A DNA stretch of 8,123 nt. Origin: Bacteroidota bacterium. Lineage in GTDB: Bacteria; Bacteroidota; Bacteroidia; Flavobacteriales; Weeksellaceae. Under the pieces are notes generated by a model that did not search any database, was not told the DNA's origin, and saw nothing but the letters and a program-made list of their open reading frames with translations. Below, in pieces: positions 1-6,692 of this stretch. Within the stretch, counting starts at the first letter, position 1, and each line of letters starts with the position of its first letter. The stretch spans positions 1 to 8,123 of the forward strand of contig JAEZDQ010000191.1 of NCBI GenBank assembly GCA_023433225.1, written 5' to 3'. The position numbers and the translations under genes were made by a program.

Positions 1-32
1 TGTCGTGGGCTCGTTATGTGTTTTAGAGACAG
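1..32 (+). other. Probable Nextera/Tn5 sequencing-adapter remnant
   Basis: Bases 3-13 (TCGTGGGCTCG) match the unique part of the Illumina Nextera read-2 adapter at 11 of 11 positions. Bases 14-32 match the 19-base Tn5 mosaic end, AGATGTGTATAAGAGACAG, at 15 of 19 positions, including the last eight bases. The two blocks lie in the adapter's order, with one base missing between them. A natural origin is very unlikely, because the upstream block is synthetic and is not part of any Tn5 transposon. The mismatches suggest a low-quality consensus at a contig end. Genuine genome sequence probably starts near base 33, which still leaves the stop codon of the first gene (49-51) intact. Confidence 0.85.
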
Positions 33-48
33 ATATACTCGTTGCATA

Positions 49-507
49 TCAATTCTGGTTTGAATTTATGAATTCAATTTTGGGGTTTTCTATTTTCTTG
101 ACCTTTAAAACAATTAATGGATTGGTAATGGCGGTTGTGACCATTCCGGAGGGTTCGTTGACCGTATAATTCACCCTGATCAAATTTCCTTCATAAGATA
201 CCGAATCTACTCTGTAAGAGGAACCTCCTGAGTTCCGGCTCGGAAAATGTTGAACGATGACGGTGTTTTGGGTAAAATCGATTTTGGGGATATTTTCACC
301 GTATTCAAAAACGGTCTGCGACCAAAATGAGGCCAATTCAGATTGATCGTCAATTAATTGGGTTTCTTCCACACCATTTCCGCCATACTCGGACTGGTAA
401 AGAACATCAAAACTATTTTCATTTTGTGCGGTCACTTTCGCATGGTTACAAGCAAAGAACAAGAATAAAATCCCACCAAATAATACCGGAAATGATTTTG
501 CCATCAT
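49..507 (-). CDS. PrcB-family lipoprotein
   Basis: This is a 152-residue predicted lipoprotein. Residues 3-19 form a hydrophobic signal segment ending in a lipobox-like FFA-C, with the lipidated cysteine at C20. The mature part resembles the PrcB C-terminal domain family (PF14343): a 'DDQSELASFW' segment near 53-62, a 'KIDFTQNTVIVQHFPSRNSGG' type strand-and-turn at about 75-95, alternating strands at 98-115, and a conserved-looking 'TTAITNPLIVLKVKK' end at 124-138. PrcB was named as a subunit of the Treponema dentilisin protease complex. Most members, this one included, have no protease gene beside them and no known function. Two consecutive ATG codons are possible starts (507 or 504). It lies 42 bases downstream of the DUF4846 gene with no terminator between them, so co-transcription is possible. 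Family assignment is from recalled sequence patterns. Confidence 0.75.
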   Translation of the reverse strand: MMAKSFPVLFGGILFLFFACNHAKVTAQNENSFDVLYQSEYGGNGVEETQLIDDQSELASFWSQTVFEYGENIPKIDFTQNTVIVQHFPSRNSGGSSYRVDSVSYEGNLIRVNYTVNEPSGMVTTAITNPLIVLKVKKIENPKIEFINSNQN

Positions 508-519
508 GTAAATTTAGTT

Positions 520-527
520 CAAAAATA
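520..527 (-). promoter_or_regulatory. Possible -7 element upstream of the PrcB-family gene
   Basis: The minus strand reads TATTTTTG, which fits the Bacteroidota -7 consensus TAnnTTTG, and ends 12 bases before the first ATG. I see no TTTG -33 element at the usual 19-23 base spacing, so this is a weak call. Such AT-rich octamers arise easily by chance here. Confidence 0.25.
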
Positions 528-549
528 AGAAAATTATAGGAAGCAGGAA

Positions 550-1365
550 TTAGTCTTTCAAATCTTTAAAGCGCATCAGGTCTGAACTCAGGAAACGCCA
601 TTCGGGTGTAAGCATCTGTCCTTCTTTTACTTCATACCATGGACTGATGTCGTCCCTCGTCGGATTGGCAATGATTTGAATTTCCTGTGCGGGCTGGTAA
701 CTTTGGGCTAATAAAAAGAGTTTTTCACCCGCATCATTTTTTACCAAATCCACTACCACCACGGCGTGACCGTTCGGATTGTTTCTTTGGATAAAAATAT
801 CACCGACCTGAATATCTTTTAAGTTCACCAATGTAAGGTCGTCACAAAAACTCGGTGTGGAAACCTTTTCCATCACATGATCCAGATATTCCTGGAATTT
901 GGTTTGGGAAGTGTCACCAGCGGCAAAATCAGAGAAAGCGAATTTTTCTTTATTAGCATGAAAGGCAATTTTGTCAAAATCCTTTTTGGCATACAAGTAT
1001 TCGGACTTCAAGCGGATTACCGCATCGGCAGAGGATTGTAAGTCCAAAGGTGAAATGGGCATATCGACGACCGAAACATAAATATTGTGGTTGGGCTTGA
1101 TTTTTCCGTCATACATTCTTGCTGGAGCACCTTCGGGTTTCAACGGTAAGGTTCGTAAAAATACTCCGAAAGAACCACTTTGGAGTTCAACTCTTGCAAA
1201 TCCTTCGGGTGGGTCAAACCGCTCTAAGATGGTTTTACCGTAATCATTGATCATGGGGGTGGATTCAACCAAACTCACAGCATCATAAGGCACTGCTCCG
1301 TTTTGTTGCATTGTATTACAAGATATAACTATAAATGTGGTTAGTATAAAATATACAGGCTTCAT
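550..1365 (-). CDS. DUF4846 domain lipoprotein
   Basis: The 271-residue product starts at the ATG at 1363-1365. An upstream in-frame ATG at 1431 is rejected because it would place coding sequence inside the nrdA terminator and bury the signal peptide. The chosen start follows a purine-rich AGGGAAGA ribosome-binding site and gives a lipoprotein signal (residues 1-15, lipid cysteine C16 in VIS-C). The mature protein matches my recollection of DUF4846 throughout: GSFGVFLRTLPL (64-75) followed by a PARMYDGK block (81-88), SADAVIRLKSEYLY (112-125), GDIFIQ (188-193), GHAVVVVD (199-206), LLAQSYQPAQ (218-227), SPWY (241-244) and PEWRF (254-258). The GDIFI...GHAVVVVD arrangement recalls the central strands of NlpC/P60-like folds, but I cannot identify a catalytic triad, so enzyme activity is only a guess. 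Probably anchored in the outer or inner membrane facing the periplasm. Function unknown. Confidence 0.85.
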   Translation of the reverse strand: MKPVYFILTTFIVISCNTMQQNGAVPYDAVSLVESTPMINDYGKTILERFDPPEGFARVELQSGSFGVFLRTLPLKPEGAPARMYDGKIKPNHNIYVSVVDMPISPLDLQSSADAVIRLKSEYLYAKKDFDKIAFHANKEKFAFSDFAAGDTSQTKFQEYLDHVMEKVSTPSFCDDLTLVNLKDIQVGDIFIQRNNPNGHAVVVVDLVKNDAGEKLFLLAQSYQPAQEIQIIANPTRDDISPWYEVKEGQMLTPEWRFLSSDLMRFKDLKD

Positions 1366-1421
1366 TGATTCTTCCCTTTCCGGGTTTTTTTCAAGCAAAT
1401 ATCGTTCCAATGAGAACCAAT

Positions 1422-1461
1422 AAAAAAACAACCCTTAACCAAGCAATCGGTTGAGGGTTGT
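1422..1461 (-). terminator. Intrinsic terminator of the nrdBA operon
   Basis: Bases 1428-1440 pair with 1449-1461 to give a 13-bp stem with a single G-T pair and an 8-base loop. On the minus strand the stem is followed at once by a run of seven T (1422-1428; the last overlaps the stem base). It lies 21 bases after the nrdA stop codon and ends transcription before the DUF4846 gene. The opposite strand has no T run after the stem, so it works in one direction. Confidence 0.9.
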
Positions 1462-1482
1462 AAAAACTAACTATGAGTTGTT

Positions 1483-3183
1483 TTAAGATTCGCAGCTACT
1501 GCAACTCACTAAGTTGGTAACCAATTCCTTTGAAACGCTTTGGCTTCGTTGGTAGTAGAGTGTTTTCACTCCTAATTTCCAAGCTTCTATGATTAAATTG
1601 TTGACGTCTTTGATTGGGAGTTCCGACGGGATATTGAGGTTCAGGCTTTGGGATTGATCTACATACTTCTGTCGGATGGAAGCTTGTTGAATGATTTCCA
1701 GCTGGCTGATTTCTTTGAAAGTCTTGAACACAGCCTTCTCATGGTCGGTCAATCCTTCCACGTGTTGTACGCTTCCACCGTTCAACATGATGTTTCTCCA
1801 AGTATCTTCATTGTCCAAACCTTTTTCCACCAATAATTTAGCAAGGTATTTGTTTTTCCGCATGAAATTCCCTTTGGATAAACCGGCTTTGTAATAATTA
1901 CTGCTGAAAGGTTCGATTCCCGGTGAAGTCTGCCCCAAAATGGCTGAGGATGAAGTAGTCGGTGCAATGGCCAAAGTGGTAGTATTCCTACGTCCATAGT
2001 CCCTGAGTAATTCGGGTTCGCCATAAATCCGTGCCAACTCCTGGGTGGCTTTATCGGCCCTGTCTTGTATGTGTTTAAAAATTTCGGTGGTCAGCATTTT
2101 GGCTTCCAATCCTTCGAATGGAATCATATTTTTCTGTAAATAAGAATGCCATCCCAAAACGCCGAGACCAAGTGCCCTGTGCCGTTTTGCAAAGCGATTG
2201 GCTGAGGCCAGATAATGGTTTCCTTCTGTTTTTTCAATGAATTCCTGTAAAACCGCATCCAAAAAGAAAATAGCCAGTTTCACCGCTTCGGTATCTTTCC
2301 ACTCATCATACAATTCCAAATTCATGGAGGAAAGACAACAAATAAATGATTCGTCTTCCCTGGATGGCAACATGATTTCCGAACAGAGGTTACTTGCGTG
2401 TATGCGCATGTTCAAATCTTTGTAAACTTGGGGTTTATTCCGATTCACATTGTCTGAGAATAAAATATAAGGAAGGCCTTTTTGTTGGCGGCTTTCCAAA
2501 ACTTTTGCCCAAATTTGGCGTTTTTCCATATCACCGTCCACCATTTCCTGCATCCAGTAATCGGGTACACAAACACCGGTAAACAGGTTTTGGATTGGGT
2601 TTCCGATGTTTTTAATTTTCAGGAACTCTTCAATATCGGCATGATCGATGTCTAAATAAGCGGCGAACGCACCTCTCCTTACGCCTCCTTGGGAGATGGT
2701 GTCCATCGCGGTATCGAACAATTTCATGAAGCTTACGGCTCCACTACTTTTGCCATTATCGGTTACCGCACTTCCTCTTTCTCTCAACGACCCGAAATAA
2801 CCGGAAGTCCCGCCTCCGATTTTGGTTTGCATGATTACTTCACCCAATTTATGGGTGATGCCTTCTATGCTATCCGGAATATGGACATTGAAACAGGAGA
2901 TTGGCAAGCCTCTTTCCGTCCCCATATTAGCCCAAATGGGGGAACTCAAACTCATCCATCCGCGTTCGACCATTTCCATGAAAGATTCTTTTAATTCCGG
3001 TTTGTAAAGTCGTTTTGCCGCGGCGGCACAAACTCTCTCAATGGCTCCCTCGACGGTTTCTCCTTTTAACAAGTAACCGCGGTTGAGGATTTGTTCGCTT
3101 TCTTCGTTTTTCCACCAAAGTTTTTCTCTCAATTCGGGTTGCAGCGAGGTTTGTATGGGAAGTTCGTTGTGATTTGATTCCAT
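1483..3183 (-). CDS. nrdA: Ribonucleotide reductase catalytic (alpha) subunit, class Id-type
   Basis: This cytoplasmic 566-residue enzyme subunit reduces ribonucleoside diphosphates to deoxyribonucleotides together with NrdB. All class I active-site landmarks are visible. C97 and C282 correspond to the redox pair C225/C462 of E. coli NrdA. N265, C267 and E269 (NLCSE) correspond to N437/C439/E441, with C267 the thiyl-radical cysteine. Y543-Y544 are the radical-transfer tyrosines, GGVRRGA lies at 166-172, and the phosphate-binding PTTSSSAILGQTSP at 408-421. The tail ends in CSSC (C561/C564), the pair re-reduced by thioredoxin or glutaredoxin. The protein is about 200 residues shorter than E. 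coli NrdA because it begins directly in the catalytic region, with no N-terminal ATP-cone. It starts 18 bases after the nrdB stop codon, in an operon in nrdB-nrdA order. The start region is A/T-rich, with no Shine-Dalgarno sequence. Confidence 0.96.
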   Translation of the reverse strand: MESNHNELPIQTSLQPELREKLWWKNEESEQILNRGYLLKGETVEGAIERVCAAAAKRLYKPELKESFMEMVERGWMSLSSPIWANMGTERGLPISCFNVHIPDSIEGITHKLGEVIMQTKIGGGTSGYFGSLRERGSAVTDNGKSSGAVSFMKLFDTAMDTISQGGVRRGAFAAYLDIDHADIEEFLKIKNIGNPIQNLFTGVCVPDYWMQEMVDGDMEKRQIWAKVLESRQQKGLPYILFSDNVNRNKPQVYKDLNMRIHASNLCSEIMLPSREDESFICCLSSMNLELYDEWKDTEAVKLAIFFLDAVLQEFIEKTEGNHYLASANRFAKRHRALGLGVLGWHSYLQKNMIPFEGLEAKMLTTEIFKHIQDRADKATQELARIYGEPELLRDYGRRNTTTLAIAPTTSSSAILGQTSPGIEPFSSNYYKAGLSKGNFMRKNKYLAKLLVEKGLDNEDTWRNIMLNGGSVQHVEGLTDHEKAVFKTFKEISQLEIIQQASIRQKYVDQSQSLNLNIPSELPIKDVNNLIIEAWKLGVKTLYYQRSQSVSKELVTNLVSCSSCES

Positions 3184-3201
3184 ATTTTGTGTTTTTTTTA
3201 T

Positions 3202-4176
3202 TTAAAATAAATCGTTGGCGGTGATGGATTTGTCGTGCTTGGTATAGTCAACGGGCCGTTTGGCGAAGAAGTCATCCAAGCTGTTGGCAAAAACCTCTTC
3301 CTCGAACCATGCCATAGGCCTGTACAATTCTTGGGAAATATTATAAATGGGTTTCAATCCGATTTTTTTCATGCTATCGTCCACCCGGAATTTCATGAAA
3401 TTCAATAAATTCTTTTTGTTTACGGTTTCAATTTCACCTTCATTGAAAATCCAATCCAAAATCTTCTCTTCTATATCAATTGAGTGTTCAACGGTTTCAT
3501 AGAGATATTGAACGGTATCTTCATCGAAAAAATCAGGGAATTCCTCCCGGATTTTGTTGACGATATAAATCCCGGCATTGGCATGGATTTGTTCATCTAC
3601 CGATGTCCATGCAATGATATTGCTTACGTTTTTCATCAACCCTTTGAAACGGGTAAAAGATAAAATAATGGCGAATTGGCTGAACAAGGAAACATTTTCG
3701 ATCAGGATTGAAAACAGGATTAACGATACAACGTATTTTTTCCGGTCTTCTGACCTTGCGTCCTTGAGCGCAGCAGAAAGGTAATCAATCCTTTCGCGGA
3801 TGACCGGAACGTTCAACAAACCTTGGAATTCATCGTTGTAACCCAGCACCTCGAGCAGACGGGAATAGGCTTCGGAATGGCGGAATTCACATTCGGCAAA
3901 AGTCGCCCCAAGTCCATTGAATTCGGGTTTCGGAAAATGTTGGTAAATATCGCCCCAAAAGGTTTTGACGGCAACCTCAATTTGGGCGATGGCCAATAAA
4001 CTGTTTTTAATGGCGTTACGTTCGGCAATTGAAAGGTGCGAATGAAAATCCTGTGTATCCGCAGTGAAATCCACTTCGCTATGTACCCAAAATGATTTGT
4101 TGATGGCATCCGTGAATTGAAATATTCCCGGGTATTCAAACGGCTTGTAATTAATTCTTCTATCAAATATGGACAT
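3202..4176 (-). CDS. nrdB: Ribonucleotide reductase radical-generating (beta) subunit, class Id-like
   Basis: This 324-residue ferritin-like subunit houses the dinuclear metal centre that starts catalysis in NrdA. Likely metal ligands are E67, E97, H100 (ECEFRH), E160 (LIENVSLF), E195 and H198 (DEQIH). Y104 sits four residues after H100, the position of the radical tyrosine of class Ia and Ib. Known biology: in the class Id protein of Flavobacterium johnsoniae the matching residue, also Tyr104, is not oxidised; a dimanganese cofactor activated by superoxide acts directly, and a subclass-specific lysine lies near the metal. K71 here, one helical turn after E67, is the natural candidate for that lysine. 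The class Id call is therefore an inference from length, numbering and lineage. The C-terminal tail (about 305-324, ending NDLF) should bind NrdA. No nrdI gene is nearby, consistent with class Id. An in-frame stop a short way upstream rules out an N-terminal ATP-cone extension. Confidence 0.95.
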   Translation of the reverse strand: MSIFDRRINYKPFEYPGIFQFTDAINKSFWVHSEVDFTADTQDFHSHLSIAERNAIKNSLLAIAQIEVAVKTFWGDIYQHFPKPEFNGLGATFAECEFRHSEAYSRLLEVLGYNDEFQGLLNVPVIRERIDYLSAALKDARSEDRKKYVVSLILFSILIENVSLFSQFAIILSFTRFKGLMKNVSNIIAWTSVDEQIHANAGIYIVNKIREEFPDFFDEDTVQYLYETVEHSIDIEEKILDWIFNEGEIETVNKKNLLNFMKFRVDDSMKKIGLKPIYNISQELYRPMAWFEEEVFANSLDDFFAKRPVDYTKHDKSITANDLF

Positions 4177-4510
4177 ATTAATCGTTTTTTCAGTTATTTT
4201 TCTTTTGCAAGGAACCTCTAATCACTCGAAAAATTTAGGGTCAAAAATACCCGATTCATTTACCTGAAATGAACCTATTTGTTTTCAAAACTTTAAGATT
4301 TTTCTGAATGTCTTTTTGGTATTTTCAAAATTATAATAATGAAAAGTTTATTGGCTATAAAACACCGAAAAGATATTGATAGGTTATCAACAAAGATGTT
4401 ATTCTTTTGATTATCAATTAATTGATTCGCGTTAGAATTTCACCCTCAAGAACTACGAAATGGCTATGGAAAAGTGATGGACAGTGCATTTGAGGCATGA
4501 TGGAAGTCAC
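4177..4510. other. Non-coding leader region upstream of nrdBA
   Basis: No convincing gene lies here. The stretch is AT-rich and should hold the nrdBA promoter. Three inverted repeats are visible: 4255-4273 (TTCATTT, 5-base spacer, AAATGAA), 4376-4390 (TTGATA, 3-base spacer, TATCAA) and a perfect 14-bp palindrome at 4413-4426 (ATCAATTAATTGAT). TTATCAA occurs twice, at 4384 and 4411. TTATCAACA at 4384-4392 is one base away from the DnaA box TTATCCACA. In AT-rich DNA each of these could occur by chance. Confidence 0.5.
4242..4249 (-). promoter_or_regulatory. Candidate -7 element of the nrdBA promoter
   Basis: The minus strand reads TATTTTTG, matching TAnnTTTG, 65 bases upstream of the nrdB start. 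No good TTTG -33 element lies at the standard spacing. The inverted repeat at 4255-4273 occupies the space between -7 and -33, where an operator could sit. A second match to TAnnTTTG on the same strand (TAATTTTG) lies at 4326-4333 and is an alternative. Confidence 0.3.
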
Positions 4511-4541
4511 AAAAAAAACCCGAATCAATTGTTCAGGTTTT
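4511..4541 (-). terminator. Intrinsic terminator of rny
   Basis: Bases 4517-4524 (AACCCGAA on the plus strand) pair with 4532-4539 (TTCAGGTT) in an 8-bp stem with one G-T pair and a 7-base loop. The pairing can extend by two A-T pairs. On the minus strand the stem leads into a run of eight T (4511-4518, partly within the stem). It lies about 30 bases after the rny stop codon. Confidence 0.8.
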
Positions 4542-4570
4542 CAAAAATTTTTCGGATTTTTTTTAATTAA

Positions 4571-6142
4571 TTACCGTGCAATATTTACAGCCCTCGTCTC
4601 GCGAATCACGGTAACCCGGACTTGCCCGGGATAAGTCAACTCGTTTTGGATTTTATCGGTAATCAAAAACGAAAGTTCGGATGCTTTGGCATCGTCCACT
4701 TTATCGCTTTCGACCATTACGCGTAACTCTCGTCCGGCTTGGATTGCAAATGCTTTTTCGACACCGTCGAAACTCAGTGCGGTCGCTTCCAAATCCTTCA
4801 ACCTTTGGATGTAAGATTCGACCACCTGTCTTCTGGCACCCGGCCTGGCACCGCTGATGGCATCCGATACTTGTACGATTGGAGAAATGAGTGAAGTCAT
4901 TTCAATTTCGTCGTGGTGCGCTCCAATCGCGTTGATTACATCCGGGTGTTCGCCATATTTTTCAGCCCATTGCATGCCGAGAATCGCGTGGGGCAATTCC
5001 GATTCATGTTCCGGCACTTTACCGATATCGTGCAATAAACCGGCACGTTTGGCCAATTTGGCGTTCAATCCGAGTTCTGCGGCCATCGTCCCGGCAAGGT
5101 GAGCAACCTCACGTGAATGTTGCAATAAATTCTGGCCATAAGAAGAACGGTATTTCATCCGACCCACAATCCTTACCAAATCTTTGTGTAAACCGTGGAT
5201 TCCTAAATCCATAATTGTCTTCTTTCCGACTTCGATGATTTCGTCGTCAATCTGTTTGGTGGTTTTTGCAACCACTTCTTCGATTCTGGCGGGGTGGATT
5301 CTTCCATCGGTGACCAAACGGTGTAAAGACAACCGAGCAATTTCTCTTCTTACCGGATCGAAACAGGAAAGAATGATGGCTTCCGGCGTATCATCTACAA
5401 TTATCTCAACACCCGTAGCAGCTTCAATTGCACGTATATTTCGGCCTTCGCGACCGATAATGCGACCTTTGACTTCGTCGGATTCAATATTGAAAACCGA
5501 CACGGCATTTTCTACGGCTTGTTCGGTTCCGATTCTTTGAATGGATTGTATGATGATTTTTTTGGCTTCGTTCTTTGCATTCAATTCGGCGTCAGCCATG
5601 ATTTCCTGAATATGGGACTGGGCCTTGGATTTAGCTTCTTCTTTGAGGGTGTCGAGCAGTTCTTCTTTGGCTTCTTCAGCGGTATAATTGGCCAATTTTT
5701 CCAATACTTCCACCTGCTTTTTATGCATGGTGTCCACTTCTTTTTGCCGCAAATTTAATTTGTCTTGGCGCGACTGAAGGTTGGCGGATTCGGACTTCAA
5801 TTGGTCTCTTTGACGTTGCAATTCAGAAAAGTCAAGTTTGAGTTTATCTTCCCTTTCCTTTACTTTCAATTCCGAGTCTGCGATTTTCCTTTCACGCTGG
5901 TTGACGGAATCTTCATGGGCCGCTTTCAGTTCCAAAAATTTTTCTTTGGCTTGAAATATCTTTTCTTTCTTGATGGCCTCCCCTTCTCTTTCGGCTTCGC
6001 CGACAATTTCTTTGGCCTTACTGGTCGCCGTGTCGATGAGGATTTGGTTTTGTTGGTCAACCGATTTTTTCGATAAAAAATAACCAATTGCTGCGCCGAT
6101 GAGCAGAGCTCCAACTCCTATAATTATACTGATAATATCCAT
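4571..6142 (-). CDS. rny: Ribonuclease Y
   Basis: This is a membrane-anchored endoribonuclease that starts mRNA turnover. Its 523 residues match the usual family length and order. A single N-terminal transmembrane helix (about 4-22, rich in I, G and A) is followed by a long charged coiled coil (about 30-200), a KH RNA-binding domain with the signature GRIIGREGRN (227-236), and an HD phosphohydrolase domain. The metal-binding residues there are expected to be H342 (LLQHS), H371-D372 in HDIGK (371-375), H409-H410 and D426. The C-terminal part keeps ARPGARR (432-438). No truncation or missing key residue is seen. The start lies 26 bases after the putative 6S RNA end, with no Shine-Dalgarno sequence. 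Transcription may come by read-through from zapA and the 6S RNA or from an unrecognised promoter. A terminator follows at 4511-4541. Confidence 0.97.
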   Translation of the reverse strand: MDIISIIIGVGALLIGAAIGYFLSKKSVDQQNQILIDTATSKAKEIVGEAEREGEAIKKEKIFQAKEKFLELKAAHEDSVNQRERKIADSELKVKEREDKLKLDFSELQRQRDQLKSESANLQSRQDKLNLRQKEVDTMHKKQVEVLEKLANYTAEEAKEELLDTLKEEAKSKAQSHIQEIMADAELNAKNEAKKIIIQSIQRIGTEQAVENAVSVFNIESDEVKGRIIGREGRNIRAIEAATGVEIIVDDTPEAIILSCFDPVRREIARLSLHRLVTDGRIHPARIEEVVAKTTKQIDDEIIEVGKKTIMDLGIHGLHKDLVRIVGRMKYRSSYGQNLLQHSREVAHLAGTMAAELGLNAKLAKRAGLLHDIGKVPEHESELPHAILGMQWAEKYGEHPDVINAIGAHHDEIEMTSLISPIVQVSDAISGARPGARRQVVESYIQRLKDLEATALSFDGVEKAFAIQAGRELRVMVESDKVDDAKASELSFLITDKIQNELTYPGQVRVTVIRETRAVNIAR

Positions 6143-6167
6143 GTGTTATAACTTTAATTTAGTCCAT

Positions 6168-6361
6168 AAAAAATCCTACATCAGTCTATATAGTTTTGAG
6201 TAAACCCCAAAATAACAGGTTTTGAGCTATTCCGCCAGTCAAGGTTCCGCTGTCAAATAATTTGAACAACTTTCGTTGTTGCGGCCTGCTTTCCGGACGG
6301 CTTTCACTCGGTAACAAAACTAGTGTTGAGTTTACCAAAAATGTTAGAACTAATGTAGGAT
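6168..6361 (-). ncRNA. ssrS: Probable 6S RNA (Flavobacteria type)
   Basis: The 259-base gap between rny and zapA folds into one long hairpin of about 190 bases. A perfect 9-bp closing stem pairs 6173-6181 with 6353-6361 and continues through 6183-6188 with 6345-6351 around one bulged base. After a nearly symmetric internal loop, 6200-6205 pairs with 6330-6335. Near the tip, 6265-6270 and 6275-6280 form a 6-bp hairpin whose loop is GAAA when read on the minus strand, a GNRA tetraloop that supports the minus strand as the transcribed one. The closing stem is followed by six T on that strand, as in a terminator. The size, the interrupted rod shape and the place between zapA and rny fit 6S RNA, which binds the RNA polymerase holoenzyme as a promoter mimic. 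A TATAAATATATA stretch just upstream may be its -10 region. Covariance-model confirmation was not possible here. Confidence 0.75.
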
Positions 6362-6401
6362 ATATATTTATACTGTATTTAAACAGCTGAGCGTCTTTAT
6401 T

Positions 6402-6692
6402 TTAATTTTCTAATTCTCTTTCAATAAATGCTGTGAGTTTTTCCATTTTCTCATTCAATAGATTGTCTGACCCTGTACCGGATTGTTTCAACAAGTGAAA
6501 CTTGGATGCCATTTGCAAAGCTGCCATCGAAAGCGCATCTTGTGCGTCTGTCACCGCATAGCGTTCCTCAAACTCTTTGATCAATTTATTAATTTCTTTC
6601 CCCGCATTTCTCACTGCCTCTTCTTCATCGGCATTAATAGTCAAAGGATATTGCCGGCCTGCTATGTTGATCTTTACTTTTAAGCTGCTCAT
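6402..6692 (-). CDS. zapA: Cell division protein ZapA
   Basis: ZapA binds FtsZ in the cytoplasm and promotes protofilament bundling in the Z ring. The 96-residue product has the normal size and plan: a beta hairpin at about 4-20 (LKVKINIAGRQYPLTI), a helix at about 21-68 with the family's AGKEINKLI segment (30-38) and the DALSMAALQMASK stretch (52-64), then a C-terminal coiled coil used for dimer and tetramer formation. Its ATG overlaps the stop codon of the upstream coiled-coil gene in a 4-base ATGA overlap, so the two are probably translationally coupled. The 6S-like RNA begins about 40 bases downstream on the same strand. Confidence 0.92.
   Translation of the reverse strand: MSSLKVKINIAGRQYPLTINADEEEAVRNAGKEINKLIKEFEERYAVTDAQDALSMAALQMASKFHLLKQSGTGSDNLLNEKMEKLTAFIERELEN

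Noticed and set aside
1..32. A natural Tn5-like transposon end
   Set aside because: The 11 bases next to the mosaic end match the synthetic Nextera tail, which natural transposons lack.
1366..1431. A longer version of the DUF4846 gene starting at 1431
   Set aside because: It would begin inside the nrdA terminator stem and add 22 residues in front of a clear lipoprotein signal. The ATG at 1363-1365 has a purine-rich ribosome-binding site.
1428..1461. A two-way terminator at the nrdA end
   Set aside because: Only the minus strand has a T run after the stem, and there is no converging plus-strand gene.
4177..4300. An N-terminal ATP-cone of NrdB lost by a wrong start or frameshift
   Set aside because: The frame upstream of the nrdB ATG meets a stop codon within about 20 codons, and no ATP-cone-like peptide is seen in the other frames.
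4425..4510. Short open stretches in the rny-nrdB gap, about 25-32 codons on either strand
   Set aside because: They have no ribosome-binding site, no recognisable family and no codon signal. They look like chance openings.
5519..6076. Phenylalanine-rich open frames on the plus strand opposite rny
   Set aside because: They are the antisense reading of the lysine/glutamate-rich coiled coil of RNase Y.
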